A DNA stretch of 64,000 nucleotides from Mytilus edulis (GCF_963676685.1 NC_092356.1:17595750-17659749); one strand, 5' to 3'; counted from the stretch's first letter, positions 12,101 through 22,819 are shown. The notes: generated from the sequence alone by a model not told the origin. Numbers and translations are program-made.

Positions 12101-15100
12101 TTAGAATGATAACAAGTTTTTTCTGTGTTAGGGGAGATAACCCCTATAAAGGAAATGTTACGGGGTCGTGCCCTCATCACAAGATAGCTTTTGGTCAACC
12201 GATACTAGATACCTAATATCATTTCAACATGTCACGTACTTTTTTTGGGAAATTACGTTAAAGTTTGGCGGAAAGAATAATAATAATAATAATAATTAAA
12301 CTGTCAATTGTTCTTGAACAATTGAGAGGTCTTTCCTTTTGTAATGTAAAATACATGTTCAAATAGACGTAGAATGTATTGAAAAGCTTTAAAACACACT
12401 GAAAAACCTTTAAATAAGGTTAAAACACCAAATTCGCTATATGGGTCATGACCTTGACCTTTGACCTTTTGACCTTTGTCAAGGTCATTAGTCCCCAATG
12501 TCATTGTCGAAGACCCCATGGGTCTAGGACCTTTGGTTATATAGTAAAAGATGATTTTGTCTTTCCAGAAACCTAAAACAGGTGTTATGCCCCTTAAAAA
12601 AAGGTCCAATCTCTTCGGTCAAAATGTAACAAAGTTGTGCCGTAATGACCCCAACATTTTCCACTATTTAAAACTTCTGTAAGTATAATGGTTTCTGAGA
12701 TTATCCCATAACAAGGTGTTAGGTCAAAGGTCAAGGTCAACATACAAATTTGACCTTGAGGTATTTTTCAAAGATACATAAATTGATGATGATTGGTGAA
12801 GATCCTAGGTGTCTACGACTTACGGTTTCTGAGTTTTGGTGGTCAACCGACACCGGTTAATTTTCATAGGGGCATAACCCTACCAATGAGTCGTTGAATC
12901 TTTTCGATCCAAATGTAACGAAGAACCAGGGTCTGGTCCTGAACAAATTTCACCCTTTGTTTTTTTTCTACCTATTACGGTTACGGTGTTGGAACGATAA
13001 CAAGGTTTTTGGGTTTCGGAGGGATTACTCCGAACCGACAAAATATTTCGACTCACAGGGTGAGTTCCAAGTAGGTATTCATGACACCGATACAAAGTGT
13101 GAACATGAAAGCGACACGTCTTACGGTTACGGAGGCTAACTTGGCGGAACAAAAAGAATAATAATAATAATAATAATAATAATTAAAAACCAATTGTTCA
13201 GAGAACAATTGAAGGTCTTTCCATCAAAACAATGTATTTTGATATGAAAGTTGTGAAACTAAGTTTAAAATGTCATTTCAATCGTCAAATGATAGCTCCT
13301 AGTAAGCTGATTCCAAAAATATATTGTTTCCATACATTTTTTTTAAATAAGGGAGATAATTTGTTACTTCCGGTTTGAAAAATGTTACTTCCGATTATAT
13401 TTGAATATTTACTTGACACTGATTCCAAAAATATCTGGTTCTATATACTTTTATATTAATAAAGTACAAAAAATAGCTACTTCCGGTTTACAAAAAGTCA
13501 CTTCCGGTTGGTTTTTTTCAAGGTTATATGGTTTGAGACCTTTTTCTAAAAGTTGTATATCTTTATCATTTATACATATAGAATAAAAGCAAAGGTCAAA
13601 ATCTAGAACGTCAAATTAAGCTATGACCTTGAGATCAATTTCAAGGTCATAAACCAAGGACCTCAAATCAAAAGACCATAGGTCTTAATTATATTTAGTT
13701 AATGAGTTATATCACCAAACGCGTATTTTTAAATACAAGAGGGGAGAAAACTCCCTTTTACATTCAACGTACGCTTGCAATCAAAATTTACATCTTACGA
13801 CATGTCGCAACTAACAATTTAGTAAAAATAATTTGTTGATATCTTATACAGTCTTTGGATATAAGTGAAAATAAGCCAAATTCAAATATTAGAATATGAC
13901 CTTGACCTTTGACCTTGACCTAATTTTCATTTTTTGGGACCAAGGACCTCAAATCAAAAGATCCTAGGTCTCTATCACTTATGATTTATAAGATAGAAAT
14001 TCATATCACTTATATCAGATGCATAAGGGGAAATAACTCTCATATGGAGCGGTCATATCGCTTCGGTCAAAATAGGACAAATCATGCGAAGGATATAACG
14101 AGCAATTTTGTAAAATAAATTTGTCATAATCTTTTACGGTTGCGAAGGAGATGTGATAACAAGGAAAACAGTGTTTGGGGAGATAACTCCTACAAAGAAA
14201 AGTATTCGTTTACGCAGGGTAAATTTCAAAAGCGCATAAACTGTTCGATATCATATACAAAATATCTAAGCGACATATTGCGAAACAAATGTTTATCGCA
14301 AGAACAAAATTAGGCGGAAGAAAAAAAAAAAAATAATCAGAAGAAAAACAATAGGTCTTTCCACAGAAAAGTGGAAAGACCTAATAATAATTAAAAACCA
14401 ATTGTTCAGAGAACAATTGAAGGTCTTTCCATCAAAACAATGTAATTTGATATGAAAAGTTGTGAAACTAAGTTTAAAATGTCATTTCAATCGTCAAATG
14501 ATAGCTTCTAGTAAGCTGATTCCAAAAATATATTGTTTCCATACATTTTTTTTAAATAAAGGAGATAATTTGTTACTTCCGGTTTGAAAAATGTTACTTC
14601 CGATTATATTTGAATATTTACTTGACACTGATTCCAAAAATATCTGGTTCTATATACTTTTATATTAATAAAGTACAAAAAATAGCTACTTCCGGTTTAC
14701 AAAAAGTCACTTCCGGTTGTTTTTTTCAAGGTTAAATGGTTTGATACCTTTTTCTAAAAGTTGTATATCTTTATCATGTATACATATAGAATAAAAGCAA
14801 AGGTCAAAATCTAGAACGTCAAATTAAGCTATGACCTTGAGATCAATTTCAAGGTCATAAACCAAGGACCTCAAATCAAAAGACCATAGGCCTTAATTAT
14901 ATTTAGTTAATGAGTTATATCACCAAACGCGTATTTTTAAATACAAGAGGGGAGAAAACTCCCTTTTACATTCAACGTACGCTTGCAATCAAAATTTACA
15001 TCTTACGACATGTCGCAACTAACAATTTAGTAAAAATAATTTGTTGATATCTTATACAGTCTTTGGATATAAGTGAAAATAAGCCAAATTCAAATATTAG

Positions 15101-17301
15101 AATATGACCTTGACCTTTGACCTTGACCTAATTTTCATTTTTTGGGACCAAGGACCTCAAATCAAAAGATCCTAGGTCTCTATCACTTATGGTTTATAAG
15201 ATAGAAGTTCATATCACTTATATCAGATGCATAAGGGGAAATAACTCTCATATGGAGCGGTCATATCACTTCGGTCAAAATAGGACAAATCATGCGAAGG
15301 ATATAACGAGCAATTTTATAAAATAAATTTGTCATAATCTTTAACGTTTGCGAAGGAGATGCGATAACAAGGAAAACAGTGTTTGGGGAGATAACTCCTA
15401 CAAAGAAAAGTGTTCGTTTACGCAGGGTAAATTTCAAAAGCGCATAAACTGTTCGATATCATATACAAAATATCTAAGCGACATATTGCGAAACAAATGT
15501 TTATCGCAAGAACAAAATTAGGCGGAAGAAAAAAAAAAATAATCAGAAGAAAAACAATAGGTCTTTCCACAGAAAAGTGGAAAGACCTAATAATAATCAG
15601 AAGAAATACAGTAAGGTCTTTCCCTTTTGTAAAAGGAAAGACCTTAATAATAATAATCAGAAGAAATACAGTAAGGTCTTTCCTTATAGAAAAAGGAAAG
15701 ACCTTAATTATACACTGAAAATAAGATCCCAGAAATATTACAAGTTATATGTATCACATACCATGTATAGTATTGTACATGATATGGCAAATTCTTTATT
15801 AATCATTGCCATACACAAAGCTAAACGGGTGTAACCGGAAAGAATATATAAAGGGCTAAATAATAGATTGAACTCCAATAGTGCTCAGTATGATTCAATG
15901 TCTGACATCATTTTATTTCATCACAAAAAAGTGCATGTAGTGTGAAGGTTACCTACAATTAGATTGGTTCCCTTGCCTTTAGCTGTTTGACACTGACCGA
16001 GAGTAATGGTGACTCGGATAGACGTATTTTGCAAAGGAGAGAATCAATATAAAATAAACATTGTTTCTTTCAGCATTTTTTGGAACTGGTGGATGTCTCG
16101 TTATCACAGGATTTATAACTTGTGATGACAGACAGTATGCAGTTGTGTGTTTAGCATTAGCGGTTGGATTTTCAGGTCTTGTTAGAGCTGGACATATAGT
16201 GAATCATGTAGATTTTGCTCCCAAGTAAGTCTATACAATTGAATTAATTTGTCAAAAAAGATTGTGCAACACTCTTTCTTGCAACCCATGAATGTTGAAT
16301 AAATAACCTATTATAGTTAGTAATTAAATAGAAATTTGTAATTAAAGTGCAATATATACACCGGTACTACTGTATAAACTATCAATACCCCCCCCCCCCC
16401 CCCCCCAAAAAAAAAAGATCCCGCCGATTAATATTTCGAAAACACTGCCTCGGTTATTTGATACAATTTTCAAACCATCATAAACATTTTGCCGTAGACT
16501 AATATAAATTATATATTGTCCATTATAAAAAAAAATCCATTGTGATTACGGGAATCATTTTCAGAACAAAAAACATACATAAGACGAAATGTACGACTTT
16601 CAACTAAATGATATCAAGAAACTCAGCTCATGTGTCTATAAGTCAGATGCAATCACATTCAATTCATTGCATTAAGAAAAAGTTTTACTCAAGTATTCAT
16701 ATTTTGCAGGTATGCTGGGATTATGTTCGGTATAACAAATACGTTTGCCACGATTCCTGGTATGATAGCGCCTATTGTTGCGGGTGCTCTTACACCGAAT
16801 GTAAGTTATATATAAACTTAAGTTTACAGGTTTACAACGCTTTAAAATGTTTATCCTGCATATAACATGTTTTATTTTGTTATTGGACAGCTGTTGAGTT
16901 GATGTCTACCACATATTTATTTTTTATTCGTAAACGTGTACACCTGTCATTAATTACTTATAGTACAATGTAGTCCAAGATTACTCTGATGTCCAACGGC
17001 TGTTTTGCCAGACAAGCTGGGGTCGTGGGACGTCAAAGCTCGTCAAGATTTCTTGTCACTGTGAAAACTGTCTAAATAGGAGGAAACAAAGGGTGGCACG
17101 TAGATGCAACTTACATAAATGAAGAGATAAATGAAAAATGAACAAATTGATACCTGATTTATATAATTCCAAGGACGTCCGTTTGCACAAGAAGCGACGA
17201 AGCAGCGCATCTATTATGGACGGGCACACATCCATTTTTAGCTCACCTGGCCTAAAAGGCCATGTGAGCTTTTCTCATCACTTGGCGTCCGTCGTCGTCG
17301 A

Positions 17302-17332
<31 letters not shown>

Positions 17333-20300
17333 TGTCGTCGTTAACAATTTTTCAAACATCTTCTCCTCTGAAACTACTGAATGGATTTGGTTAAAACTTA
17401 ACATGATTGTTCCTTAGTATATCCTGCACAAAATGTGCGCTTCAATTTTTGATACGTCAAAAAACATGGCCGCCGTTACTTAAAATAGAACATAGGGGTC
17501 AAATGCAGTTTTTGGCTTATATCTCAAAAACGAAAGCATTTAGAGCAAATCTGACATGGGGTAAAAATGTTCATTAGGTCAAGATCTATCAGCCCTGAAA
17601 TTTTCAGATGAATCAAACAAACCATTGTTGGGTTGCTGCCACTTAATTGGTAATTTTAAGGAAATTTTGCAGTTTTTGGTCATTATCTTGAATATTATTA
17701 TAGATAAAGATAAACTGTAAACAGCAAAAAAGATCAGCAAAGTAAGATCTACAAATAAGTTAATATGACCAAAATTGTCAATTGACCCCTTAAGGGGTTA
17801 TTGTCCTTTAATGACAATTTTTCACAATTTGTTCATCATATTTGCTAACTTTAAAAAATCTTCTCCTCTGAAACTACTGAATGGATTTGGTTAAAACTTA
17901 GCATGATTGTTCCTTAGATTATCCTGCACAAAGTGTGTGCTTTGATTTTTGATCCGTCAAAAAACATGGCCGCCGTTACTTAAAATAGAACATAGGGGTC
18001 AAGGGCAGTTTTTGGCTTATATCTCAAAAACGAAAGCATTTAGAGCAAATCTGACATGGAGTAAAAATGTTCATTAGGTCAAGATCTATCAGCCCTGAAA
18101 TTTTCAGATGAATCAAACAAACCATTGTTGGGTTGCTGCCACTTAATTGGTAATTTTAAGGAAATTTTGCAGTTTTTGGTCATTATCTTGAATATTATTA
18201 TAGATAAAGATAAACTGTAAACAGCAAAAAAGATCAGCAAAGTAAGATCTACAAATAAGTTAATTTGACCAAAATTGTCAATTGACCCCTTAAGGGGTTA
18301 TTGTCCTTTAATGACAATTTTTCACAATTTGTTCATCATATTTGCTAACTTTAAAAAATCTTCTCCTCTGAAACTACTGAATGGATTTGGTTAAAACTTA
18401 GCATGGTTGTTCCTTAGATTATCCTGCACAAAGTGTGTGCTTTGATTTTTGATCCGTCAAAAAACATGGCCGCCGTTACTTAAAATAGAACATAGGGGTC
18501 AAATGCAGTTTTTGGCTTATATCTCAAAAACGAAAGCATTAAGAGCAAATCTGACATGGAGTAAAAATGTTCATTAGGTCAATATCTATCAGCCCTGAAA
18601 TTTTCAGATGAATCAAACATCCAATTGTTGGGTTGCTGCCACTTAATTGGTAATTTTAAGGAAATTTTGCAATTTTTTATTCATTATCTTGAATATTATT
18701 ATAGATAAAGATAAACTGTAAACAGCAAATATGATCAGCAAAGTAAGATCTACAAATAAGTCAATTTGACCAAAATTGTCAATTGACCTCTTTAGGAGTT
18801 ATTGCCCTTTAAAGACTTTTTTCACAATTTGTTCACCATGTTGACTTACTTTAAAAAATCTTCTCTTATGAAACTGCTGTATCAATTTCAGCAAAACTTA
18901 TGCTAAATGAGTTTCAGAGTTTCAGAGTATCTAGTATAAATTTTATATTTCATTTCCTTGTATGTCAAGAAACATAGCTCCTATGGCTAAAATAGAACAT
19001 AGGAGAAAATGATTTTTTTTTGCTTTTGAAGAAAATAGGACGATTCAAAGAACATTTAAATAAATTGAAAAGCCAAAATAATCATTGATGAGAGATTAAA
19101 CCAAAAAAATTCAGGTGAGCGATTCAGGCTCTTGAGAGCCTCTTGTTTGATATGGTATGAACTCTGACGTCCCATAGCCCCAGCTTGTCCGGCAAAACAG
19201 CCGTTGGACGTCAGAGTAACCTCGGACTAAGTACAATGTTGTCTTCTGGTATCGTTTTTTTAGCTCATCTTCATGGAACGGTTAATTTAAGAGTCTTGTT
19301 TACCCACAGAAGCCAGCAGTTTGGTTAAGAAAAACAAAATATTTAAAATGTAAAAAAAAAAAAGCTGCACTTTTGTAACATTTTTTTATCGCCCACAATA
19401 CAGTCAACAAGTAGGTTTGACTATTGGTAGAAAAACTGTCCGGCTGTTAGATCAAATTTTATTAAATTGATATCTGTTATTATGTATATGAATTCAGGAG
19501 TAATAGGCCAATGAGGTAATAATGACACGTTTAGAATTTCCCTTCTTATTTGAGGTGAATAGAAAATCCTAGTTTGTCATAATTTGAATTGTCGATTATA
19601 CGTGTGGTTGTTTTGTTGGTGTGTTTCGTTTTTGTTAACTCTATATTCCGTCGGAAATGATTAACAGTATTTTACAATCCAAACAATTTAGGCCCGTTTT
19701 ACTGAGATGATATAGGTTCCGTACTGGAAAGTTATTGTAAATCAATACACGAGACTGGATACATGAACGTTCACATACTTTATTTTTCCATCTAACATAT
19801 ATACAAGCACAGTTCATAAAGCATATTTACAAAACAGTAAGCATGGCAACATATATTAACCCGCCGCTGATCGTAGATCGAGAGCTGGGCGAACCGGTGC
19901 GTCACATGGTTCTATATATTTCTCTCCCTTTTTCGTTTAAAAATTCACCTTTATAAAACATGATCATAGAAACGTTTTTGACCAATCAAAACAGAAAAGG
20001 GTACTTATAAACAAATAATTTCTAAATAATGAAACATATCAAAAGCAGATTAAATTAAGACTTAGTGTTAATTGACATTCTTCACTCTATATACAGTTTA
20101 GGTGTTGACAAATAAATTACATTGTTGTCAAAAAGTATTCTCACGACATAATCTTAATCTTAATCCATAAATAGTTCATAGTAACGCTAAAACGACTAGT
20201 ACATGTCTTTTATAAAATTATTGAAAAAAAGTTCAAAATCTTGTTTTCTGAATAAAATGCACTTCTAGCATAATAAAAATATTGAAACTGAATTACTCAT

Positions 20301-21826
20301 AAGAAATATTGACTTTTGATACCAAACATGACTTAAAAAGAATCAAGTGCACAATTTCACAATTTCATGCATTTTTACAACATGACAACTCTTCCAACAT
20401 CCCTCTAGCTTCGGACCCCGAAGCTGTATAAATTTTAACATCAATATCTATACATATATATGACATGAACCTCTCTAAATTTTCAGAAATGGTATAAATT
20501 ACGTAAAATATTACGTCAACCATTTTGTGCATATGTTAGGATTGTTCACAATGGATATTGTACAGTGTTACCTGGTCAAGATCAAATAAAAGAGGATAAC
20601 AAAATCAACACTTTGTATCCACAGTACATTACAATTGCTTATAACATAATATGTCATGTTTCATTATGTATATATATATATATGTTTTATTGAATGTTAA
20701 TTTTCATATTTTTGTAGTATGTTTTTACGAAAATGAAAGGAAAGATAAATCATGTTAGAAAGACTGTTATATTTCAGTAAGGTACTATTTCGGGTTAAAT
20801 AAAATCTATAAGTCGCGCGACATCGTCACAGTCTTTTACCCATACCATCTTAGTAGAACTTTAACTTTAACACCTTTCTTTCATTATTTAGCTTTGGGGT
20901 CCAAAGCAAAGGTAGCAAGGGAGAATTGTCATAGTGTGAATTTGTACATTTTGTAAATAAAGTTTTTAGATTATAATTTAGTAAATAACAATTTCAGCAA
21001 GAAATTGTTTCTCATAATTTAGCTTTGAAATTTTAATCTTTCTAAAATTTGATTAATGAAAATATTTTATTTCTTTTTTTTATTAATATTCAAAATTTTA
21101 TATGTCATTTTAAATAGCTCAATTCTTGTTTGTAACTAAGTGTGAAAAGCTTTTGGTCAAGAAGAACAAAAGGGATTAGTAAATCAATTTATCTCCTTCA
21201 TTTTTTGTAAGACCTGATAATAAGGAAACAGACAATTAAGGCCCATTGTGTTACATAACCATAAGCTCAGGCCATACCTTTAGGGGATAGAGAGTTTAAA
21301 TTATTTACTGACGCGATAAAAATATACTTTGTCTTGGAAACTATTTAGATTCTTTTATTTTATTGGTCAAAGGTTCTTAATTCTTAATCTGGTATAAAAA
21401 GCAATGCGTCCCTGGATGCCGCACTGATTTTATGTGCGCATCCAGAATAAAGTATTTGAACTTATAAAAGTTTTACTTATACATTTCAGCCAGCAACCAA
21501 AGACATAAAGTCGTTTCTGTTGTTCGGTTTAAGAATAAGTAAGAAAGATCTACAAGTACCCCCGTACTGTACAAAACACCAAAAGTTACAGTACAAAAAT
21601 AATCCCTGAAACATTTGCTATTAACCGTATTTTTGTTTTCCAGAATACTCAAGAAGAATGGAGAAATGTATTTTACGTGTGTGCAGGTTTTACAGTATTT
21701 GGTGCCATAATATTCGCTACCTTCGTCAGTGGAGAAGTGCAAGACTGGGCAAGAGATCACGATGACCCACCAAAAGAAGAACAAATGCGCAGGGCTTCTT
21801 CATTTATTGTGCCAGTACCAAGCTGA
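3114..21826 (+). CDS. SLC17A5-like: Sialin-like SLC17 anion transporter, 11 exons, 513 aa
   Basis: Eleven exons with GT/AG borders and mutually consistent phases total 1542 nt (513 residues plus TGA), close to the usual SLC17 length. Exons: 3114-3198, 5141-5340, 5814-6047, 6417-6504, 7330-7425, 8643-8773, 9975-10124, 10661-10793, 16074-16224, 16710-16800, 21644-21826. Visible family signatures are the TM1 arginine in [21 protein letters not shown]-like [16 protein letters not shown], the FGGK loop, [41 protein letters not shown] and EVQDWARDH; these match sialin (lysosomal proton/sialate symporter) better than VGLUTs. Family proteins are 12-TM membrane transporters. The TM1-2 loop has possible N-glycosylation sites (NDTS, NNTD). 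I see no clear acidic dileucine signal in the short N-terminus. The TM4 segment [12 protein letters not shown] lacks glutamates and a histidine present in human sialin, so substrate and coupling are uncertain. A polyA signal lies at 22115. Confidence 0.93.
3270..3474. mobile_element. Small inverted-repeat element (MITE-like) in intron 1
   Basis: The left end (TGGTAGGGATGAGCCGCTGG) and the right end (reverse complement TGGTAGGGGTGAGCAGCTGA) form imperfect terminal inverted repeats about 200 bp apart. A poly-C tract follows at 3495-3509. Family not identified. Confidence 0.5.
3660..4495 (+). mobile_element. Helentron-like non-autonomous repeat with (GTC)n, intron 1
   Basis: Begins with a short inverted motif (TATACGACCGC; its complement GCGGTCGTATA recurs near the end), then a GTC microsatellite at 3711-3728. 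Two to three diverged internal subrepeats follow (3737 and 3895; two copies of GGGGTTCT..ATATGCTGAATCTAACCATGTA). It ends in a hairpin, GATGCGCCCTGCGAAGCATC, followed by TGGTT. The layout resembles Helitron/Helentron-type elements; class is inferred. Confidence 0.5.
5141..5340 (+). CDS. SLC17A5-like: SLC17 exon 2 (TM1 and extracellular loop)
   Basis: Acceptor TTATTTGTAG|AA and donor GAT|GTAAGT. It encodes the hydrophobic TM1 [18 protein letters not shown] followed by NISV and the N-glycosylatable loop, ending KREYD in phase 0. Confidence 0.92.
5634..6231 (+). repeat. In-place copy of the duplicated exon 3 segment
   Basis: Identity with copies 1 and 2 starts in intron 2 near 5634 and stops in intron 3 at 6231. 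This is the only copy flanked by exons 2 and 4. Confidence 0.93.
5814..6047 (+). CDS. SLC17A5-like: SLC17 exon 3 (TM2-TM4 start), in-place copy
   Basis: Acceptor TTTTTTCAG|CGTGCAGAG, donor GGTACG|GTATGT, 234 nt, phase 0 on both sides. It encodes EFDWDKNLR, the TM2 motif [11 protein letters not shown] and the FGGKR loop. The reading across the junction to exon 4 (GLGT|GTVFPA) has the same length as human sialin, which fixes the donor. Two identical extra copies sit upstream at 9-242 and 1547-1780. Confidence 0.93.
6417..6504 (+). CDS. SLC17A5-like: SLC17 exon 4 (TM4, WAPPLE loop)
   Basis: ATACAG|GGTACC acceptor, ATGG|GTATGT donor, phase 0 in and 1 out. It encodes [20 protein letters not shown]; the WAPPLE sequence is a hallmark of the family. 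Confidence 0.92.
6811..7034 (-). mobile_element. 3'-end fragment of the Naiad retroelement family, intron 4
   Basis: About 220 bp closely matching 50698-50925, the terminal part of the Naiad element on the minus strand (shared GGTCTTCAATGTAGCGAGAA and ATAATGGACGTCATAC). It is 5'-truncated, as expected for target-primed retrotransposition. Confidence 0.75.
7330..7425 (+). CDS. SLC17A5-like: SLC17 exon 5 (TM5)
   Basis: TTTTTTCAG|GAACTATG acceptor and CTGACAG|GTAGGC donor, phase 1 to 1. It encodes [17 protein letters not shown] and continues to SIFYLTG at the junction. Confidence 0.9.
7741..7969 (-). repeat. Interspersed repeat fragment, intron 5
   Basis: The reverse strand contains the recurrent bivalve tail motif TTTTGGTTGTCTCTTTCAAT. 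Recognised as an interspersed repeat from its composition and motifs; exact family not known. Confidence 0.4.
7974..8181. mobile_element. 208-bp MITE flanked by TTAA
   Basis: Terminal inverted repeats of about 25 bp (left 7974-7997, right 8158-8181; outer bases GG(A/G)GGTAGACC) flanked on both sides by TTAA (7970-7973, 8182-8185). TTAA duplication is the piggyBac signature, so this may be a piggyBac-derived MITE. No coding capacity. Confidence 0.65.
8643..8773 (+). CDS. SLC17A5-like: SLC17 exon 6 (TM6 and central loop start)
   Basis: ATATTGCAG|GCGGAC acceptor and ATACGG|GTAACA donor. It encodes [20 protein letters not shown] followed by [14 protein letters not shown], the conserved loop after TM6; exits in phase 0. 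Confidence 0.9.
9210..9366. repeat. Foldback element in intron 6
   Basis: Imperfect arms of about 75 bp converge on GAAGCGCTTCCGCGCTTCAT near 9284. The outer arms pair AATGCTTCTTTTTGTAA with TTACAAAAAGAAGCACT. Looks like a foldback MITE. Confidence 0.6.
9975..10124 (+). CDS. SLC17A5-like: SLC17 exon 7 (TM7)
   Basis: TTTTACAG|TCTGGA acceptor and AAAAGC|GTAGGT donor, 150 nt, phase 0. It encodes [19 protein letters not shown] and [16 protein letters not shown], nearly the human sialin pattern. Confidence 0.92.
10476..10690 (+). repeat. Five tandem copies of the exon 8 acceptor region
   Basis: 43-44-bp units start at about 10476, 10520, 10563, 10606 and 10649. Each has a T-rich tract, TAG and GACATTGTCTGCAGTGCCTT or a close variant. 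AG dinucleotides lie at 10486, 10530, 10573, 10616 and 10659; only the last opens exon 8 in frame. Confidence 0.95.
10661..10793 (+). CDS. SLC17A5-like: SLC17 exon 8 (TM8)
   Basis: The fifth of five near-identical acceptor copies (TTTGTAG|AACGGTGC) is the one that keeps the frame: [20 protein letters not shown] then [19 protein letters not shown]. Donor ATAG|GTAAGA, phase 1. Confidence 0.9.
10809..11066 (+). repeat. Common interspersed 3'-tail repeat, start of intron 8
   Basis: Ends with GGAGAGTTGTCTCATTGGCA and ATACCACATCTTC, a block repeated on the + strand near 57157, 62083 and 63609 and on the minus strand near 49450 and 56810. Probably the 3' end of a non-LTR or Penelope-like element; no coding part is present. 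Confidence 0.65.
11229..15713 (+). repeat. Tandem array of four hairpin-headed modules, intron 8
   Basis: Each module opens with a palindrome CAATTGTTC..GAACAATTG and GGTCTTTCC, at about 11234, 12304, 13191 and 14399; modules 1-3 run into AAT-rich tails (about 12276-12297 and 13158-13183). Modules 1 and 2 share 11955-12140 with 12861-13030; modules 3 and 4 are near-identical with a 1208-bp period. The right end has further hairpins AGGTCTTTCC...GGAAAGACCT at 15559-15588, 15612-15646 and 15672-15706 (one also at 14353-14382). No ORF of substance; short ORFs here are chance. Confidence 0.85.
13191..15600 (+). repeat. Near-identical 1208-bp tandem duplication (modules 3 and 4)
   Basis: The sequence from CAATTGTTCAGAGAACAATT at 13191 repeats from 14399 with scattered substitutions and small indels, through the GGCGGAAGA poly-A region. 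Low divergence implies a recent duplication. Confidence 0.92.
16074..16224 (+). CDS. SLC17A5-like: SLC17 exon 9 (TM9-TM10)
   Basis: CTTTCAG|CATTTT acceptor and CCCAA|GTAAGT donor, phase 1 in and 2 out. It encodes [20 protein letters not shown] and a segment ending NHVDFAPK, the equivalent of NHLDIAP in relatives. It follows the 5.3-kb repeat-filled intron 8. Confidence 0.9.
16710..16800 (+). CDS. SLC17A5-like: SLC17 exon 10 (TM11)
   Basis: ATTTTGCAG|GTATGC acceptor and CCGAAT|GTAAGT donor. It encodes [20 protein letters not shown] and [10 protein letters not shown], very close to human sialin. A decayed copy of this exon lies at 48292-48350. Confidence 0.92.
16971..19229. mobile_element. Mutator-like transposon with 9-bp target duplication, intron 10
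   Basis: Terminal inverted repeats of about 75 bp (16971-17048 and 19152-19229; outer bases TAGTCC(A/G)AG(A/G)TTACTCTGA) are flanked by identical AGTACAATG at 16962-16970 and 19230-19238. Long TIRs with a 9-bp duplication are typical of Mutator-like elements. The interior is occupied by a nested Helentron-like repeat (17238-19148), so no transposase remains. Confidence 0.8.
17238..19148 (+). mobile_element. Helentron-like repeat with 500-bp tandem subunits (nested)
   Basis: Opens with hairpin CTCACCTGGCC..GGCCATGTGAG, a (GTC)n tract at 17288-17340, then subunits whose TTCTCCTCTG landmark falls at 17361, 17861, 18361 and 18861, exactly 500 bp apart. It closes with CAGGTGAGC and the hairpin AGGCTCTTGAGAGCCT then CTTGTTT. 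Same family as 24121-28429. Class is inferred from architecture. Confidence 0.7.
20380..20935. repeat. Imperfect inverted repeat pair, intron 10
   Basis: The segment at 20380-20440 (AGCTTCGGACCCCGAAGCT) is an imperfect reverse complement of 20878-20935 (AGCTTTGGGGTCCAAAGC). The arms are about 55 bp and 440 bp apart. Possibly a decayed transposon; unclassified. Confidence 0.4.
21644..21826 (+). CDS. SLC17A5-like: SLC17 exon 11 (TM12, C-terminus, stop)
   Basis: GTTTTCCAG|AATACT acceptor; encodes [12 protein letters not shown], the last [14 protein letters not shown] and [14 protein letters not shown], then a charged cytosolic tail ending VPVPS and TGA at 21824-21826. Confidence 0.93.
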   Translation, partial: NTQEEWRNVFYVCAGFTVFGAIIFATFVSGEVQDWARDHDDPPKEEQMRRASSFIVPVPS

Positions 21827-22114
21827 AGTTGTGGTGAAAAGGCATTTTTTTTTCCTGAACGCCGATTACATCGGTGTGAATGGAACATTCTTGTTGTAAC
21901 TATTTTGGTTGAAAATGTAACTAACGGAATTGAAATGAAATAAGGGAAATGGTTATAGTGAACTCGTAGCAAGGCGTCGTGGTTTATTATACTTTATATT
22001 TTATAAATATTATCAAATTACTAAGTATTCACTAAAAAACCTGATTTAGGATTTCTCATATACTATCCTGTTTGCATGTGTGCAGTTTAAAGGTTAAAAG
22101 CATTTTTCATTATT

Positions 22115-22120
22115 AATAAA
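22115..22120 (+). promoter_or_regulatory. Candidate polyA signal of the SLC17 gene
   Basis: AATAAA about 290 nt after the SLC17 stop codon, in AT-rich sequence. Position is reasonable for a 3' UTR end; no transcript evidence is available. Confidence 0.4.
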
Positions 22121-22819
22121 TATTTAAAACCATTTCAAATTTTGGTTTTAAATGCTCGTGGAGTGCAAAACGCTTGACATACTGATGCATTATGAATATG
22201 ATCTAAACGATATGAAGCGTAGGGCACAACTAGTACGAGAGACACATATGTACTTCAGCAGGAAATATAAAAAGAGTTTGGTAAAGTTTTGAAAATGTGA
22301 CTAAAGATTTCCCTCAGTGAGCTTACCCTCTAATTAACCACATTTGAGTGCAATGCACTGTGGGTTGTGGACAAGGAACTTTCAATACAGCGTCTTATCT
22401 AACCGACTTGCTGTCAAAGATTATTTAAATTTCGGTAATAAATCTGTCAAGTTTTCCCTTGTGGTATTTCTAAAGAGCAAGAATTAAGATTCCAAACAAA
22501 ACATAATTACGAATGTGATGTAGTAGGTTCACATATGCTCTTCTCTTTATTACAGAAAATCTGCTGATAAAAGATCTATCATGAAGGTCATCTATATACA
22601 TGATAGCCCTATGACATTACGAAGGCCAGCGTCTCACTAATGGCCTTAGAACTTTCGAAAAAATAACATGCCTTACGGTGGATAAACCGAAAGGAAGTGC
22701 ACGCAAAACATAATGGTTTACTCATTTAGGGGATTTACATGCAAATCCCACTTATTCTTTCGTGATTTTTACATATTTCAATATTGCGATTCCATGATTT
22801 GATGGATTTCAATTTCTCT

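Noticed and set aside
11968-13152. Short minus-strand ORFs of 76-101 residues in intron 8
   Set aside because: They lie wholly inside the repeated modules and two of them are translations of the same repeated segment.
17138-17344. ORF with a poly-valine end
   Set aside because: Produced by the (GTC)n microsatellite at the start of a Helentron-like repeat.
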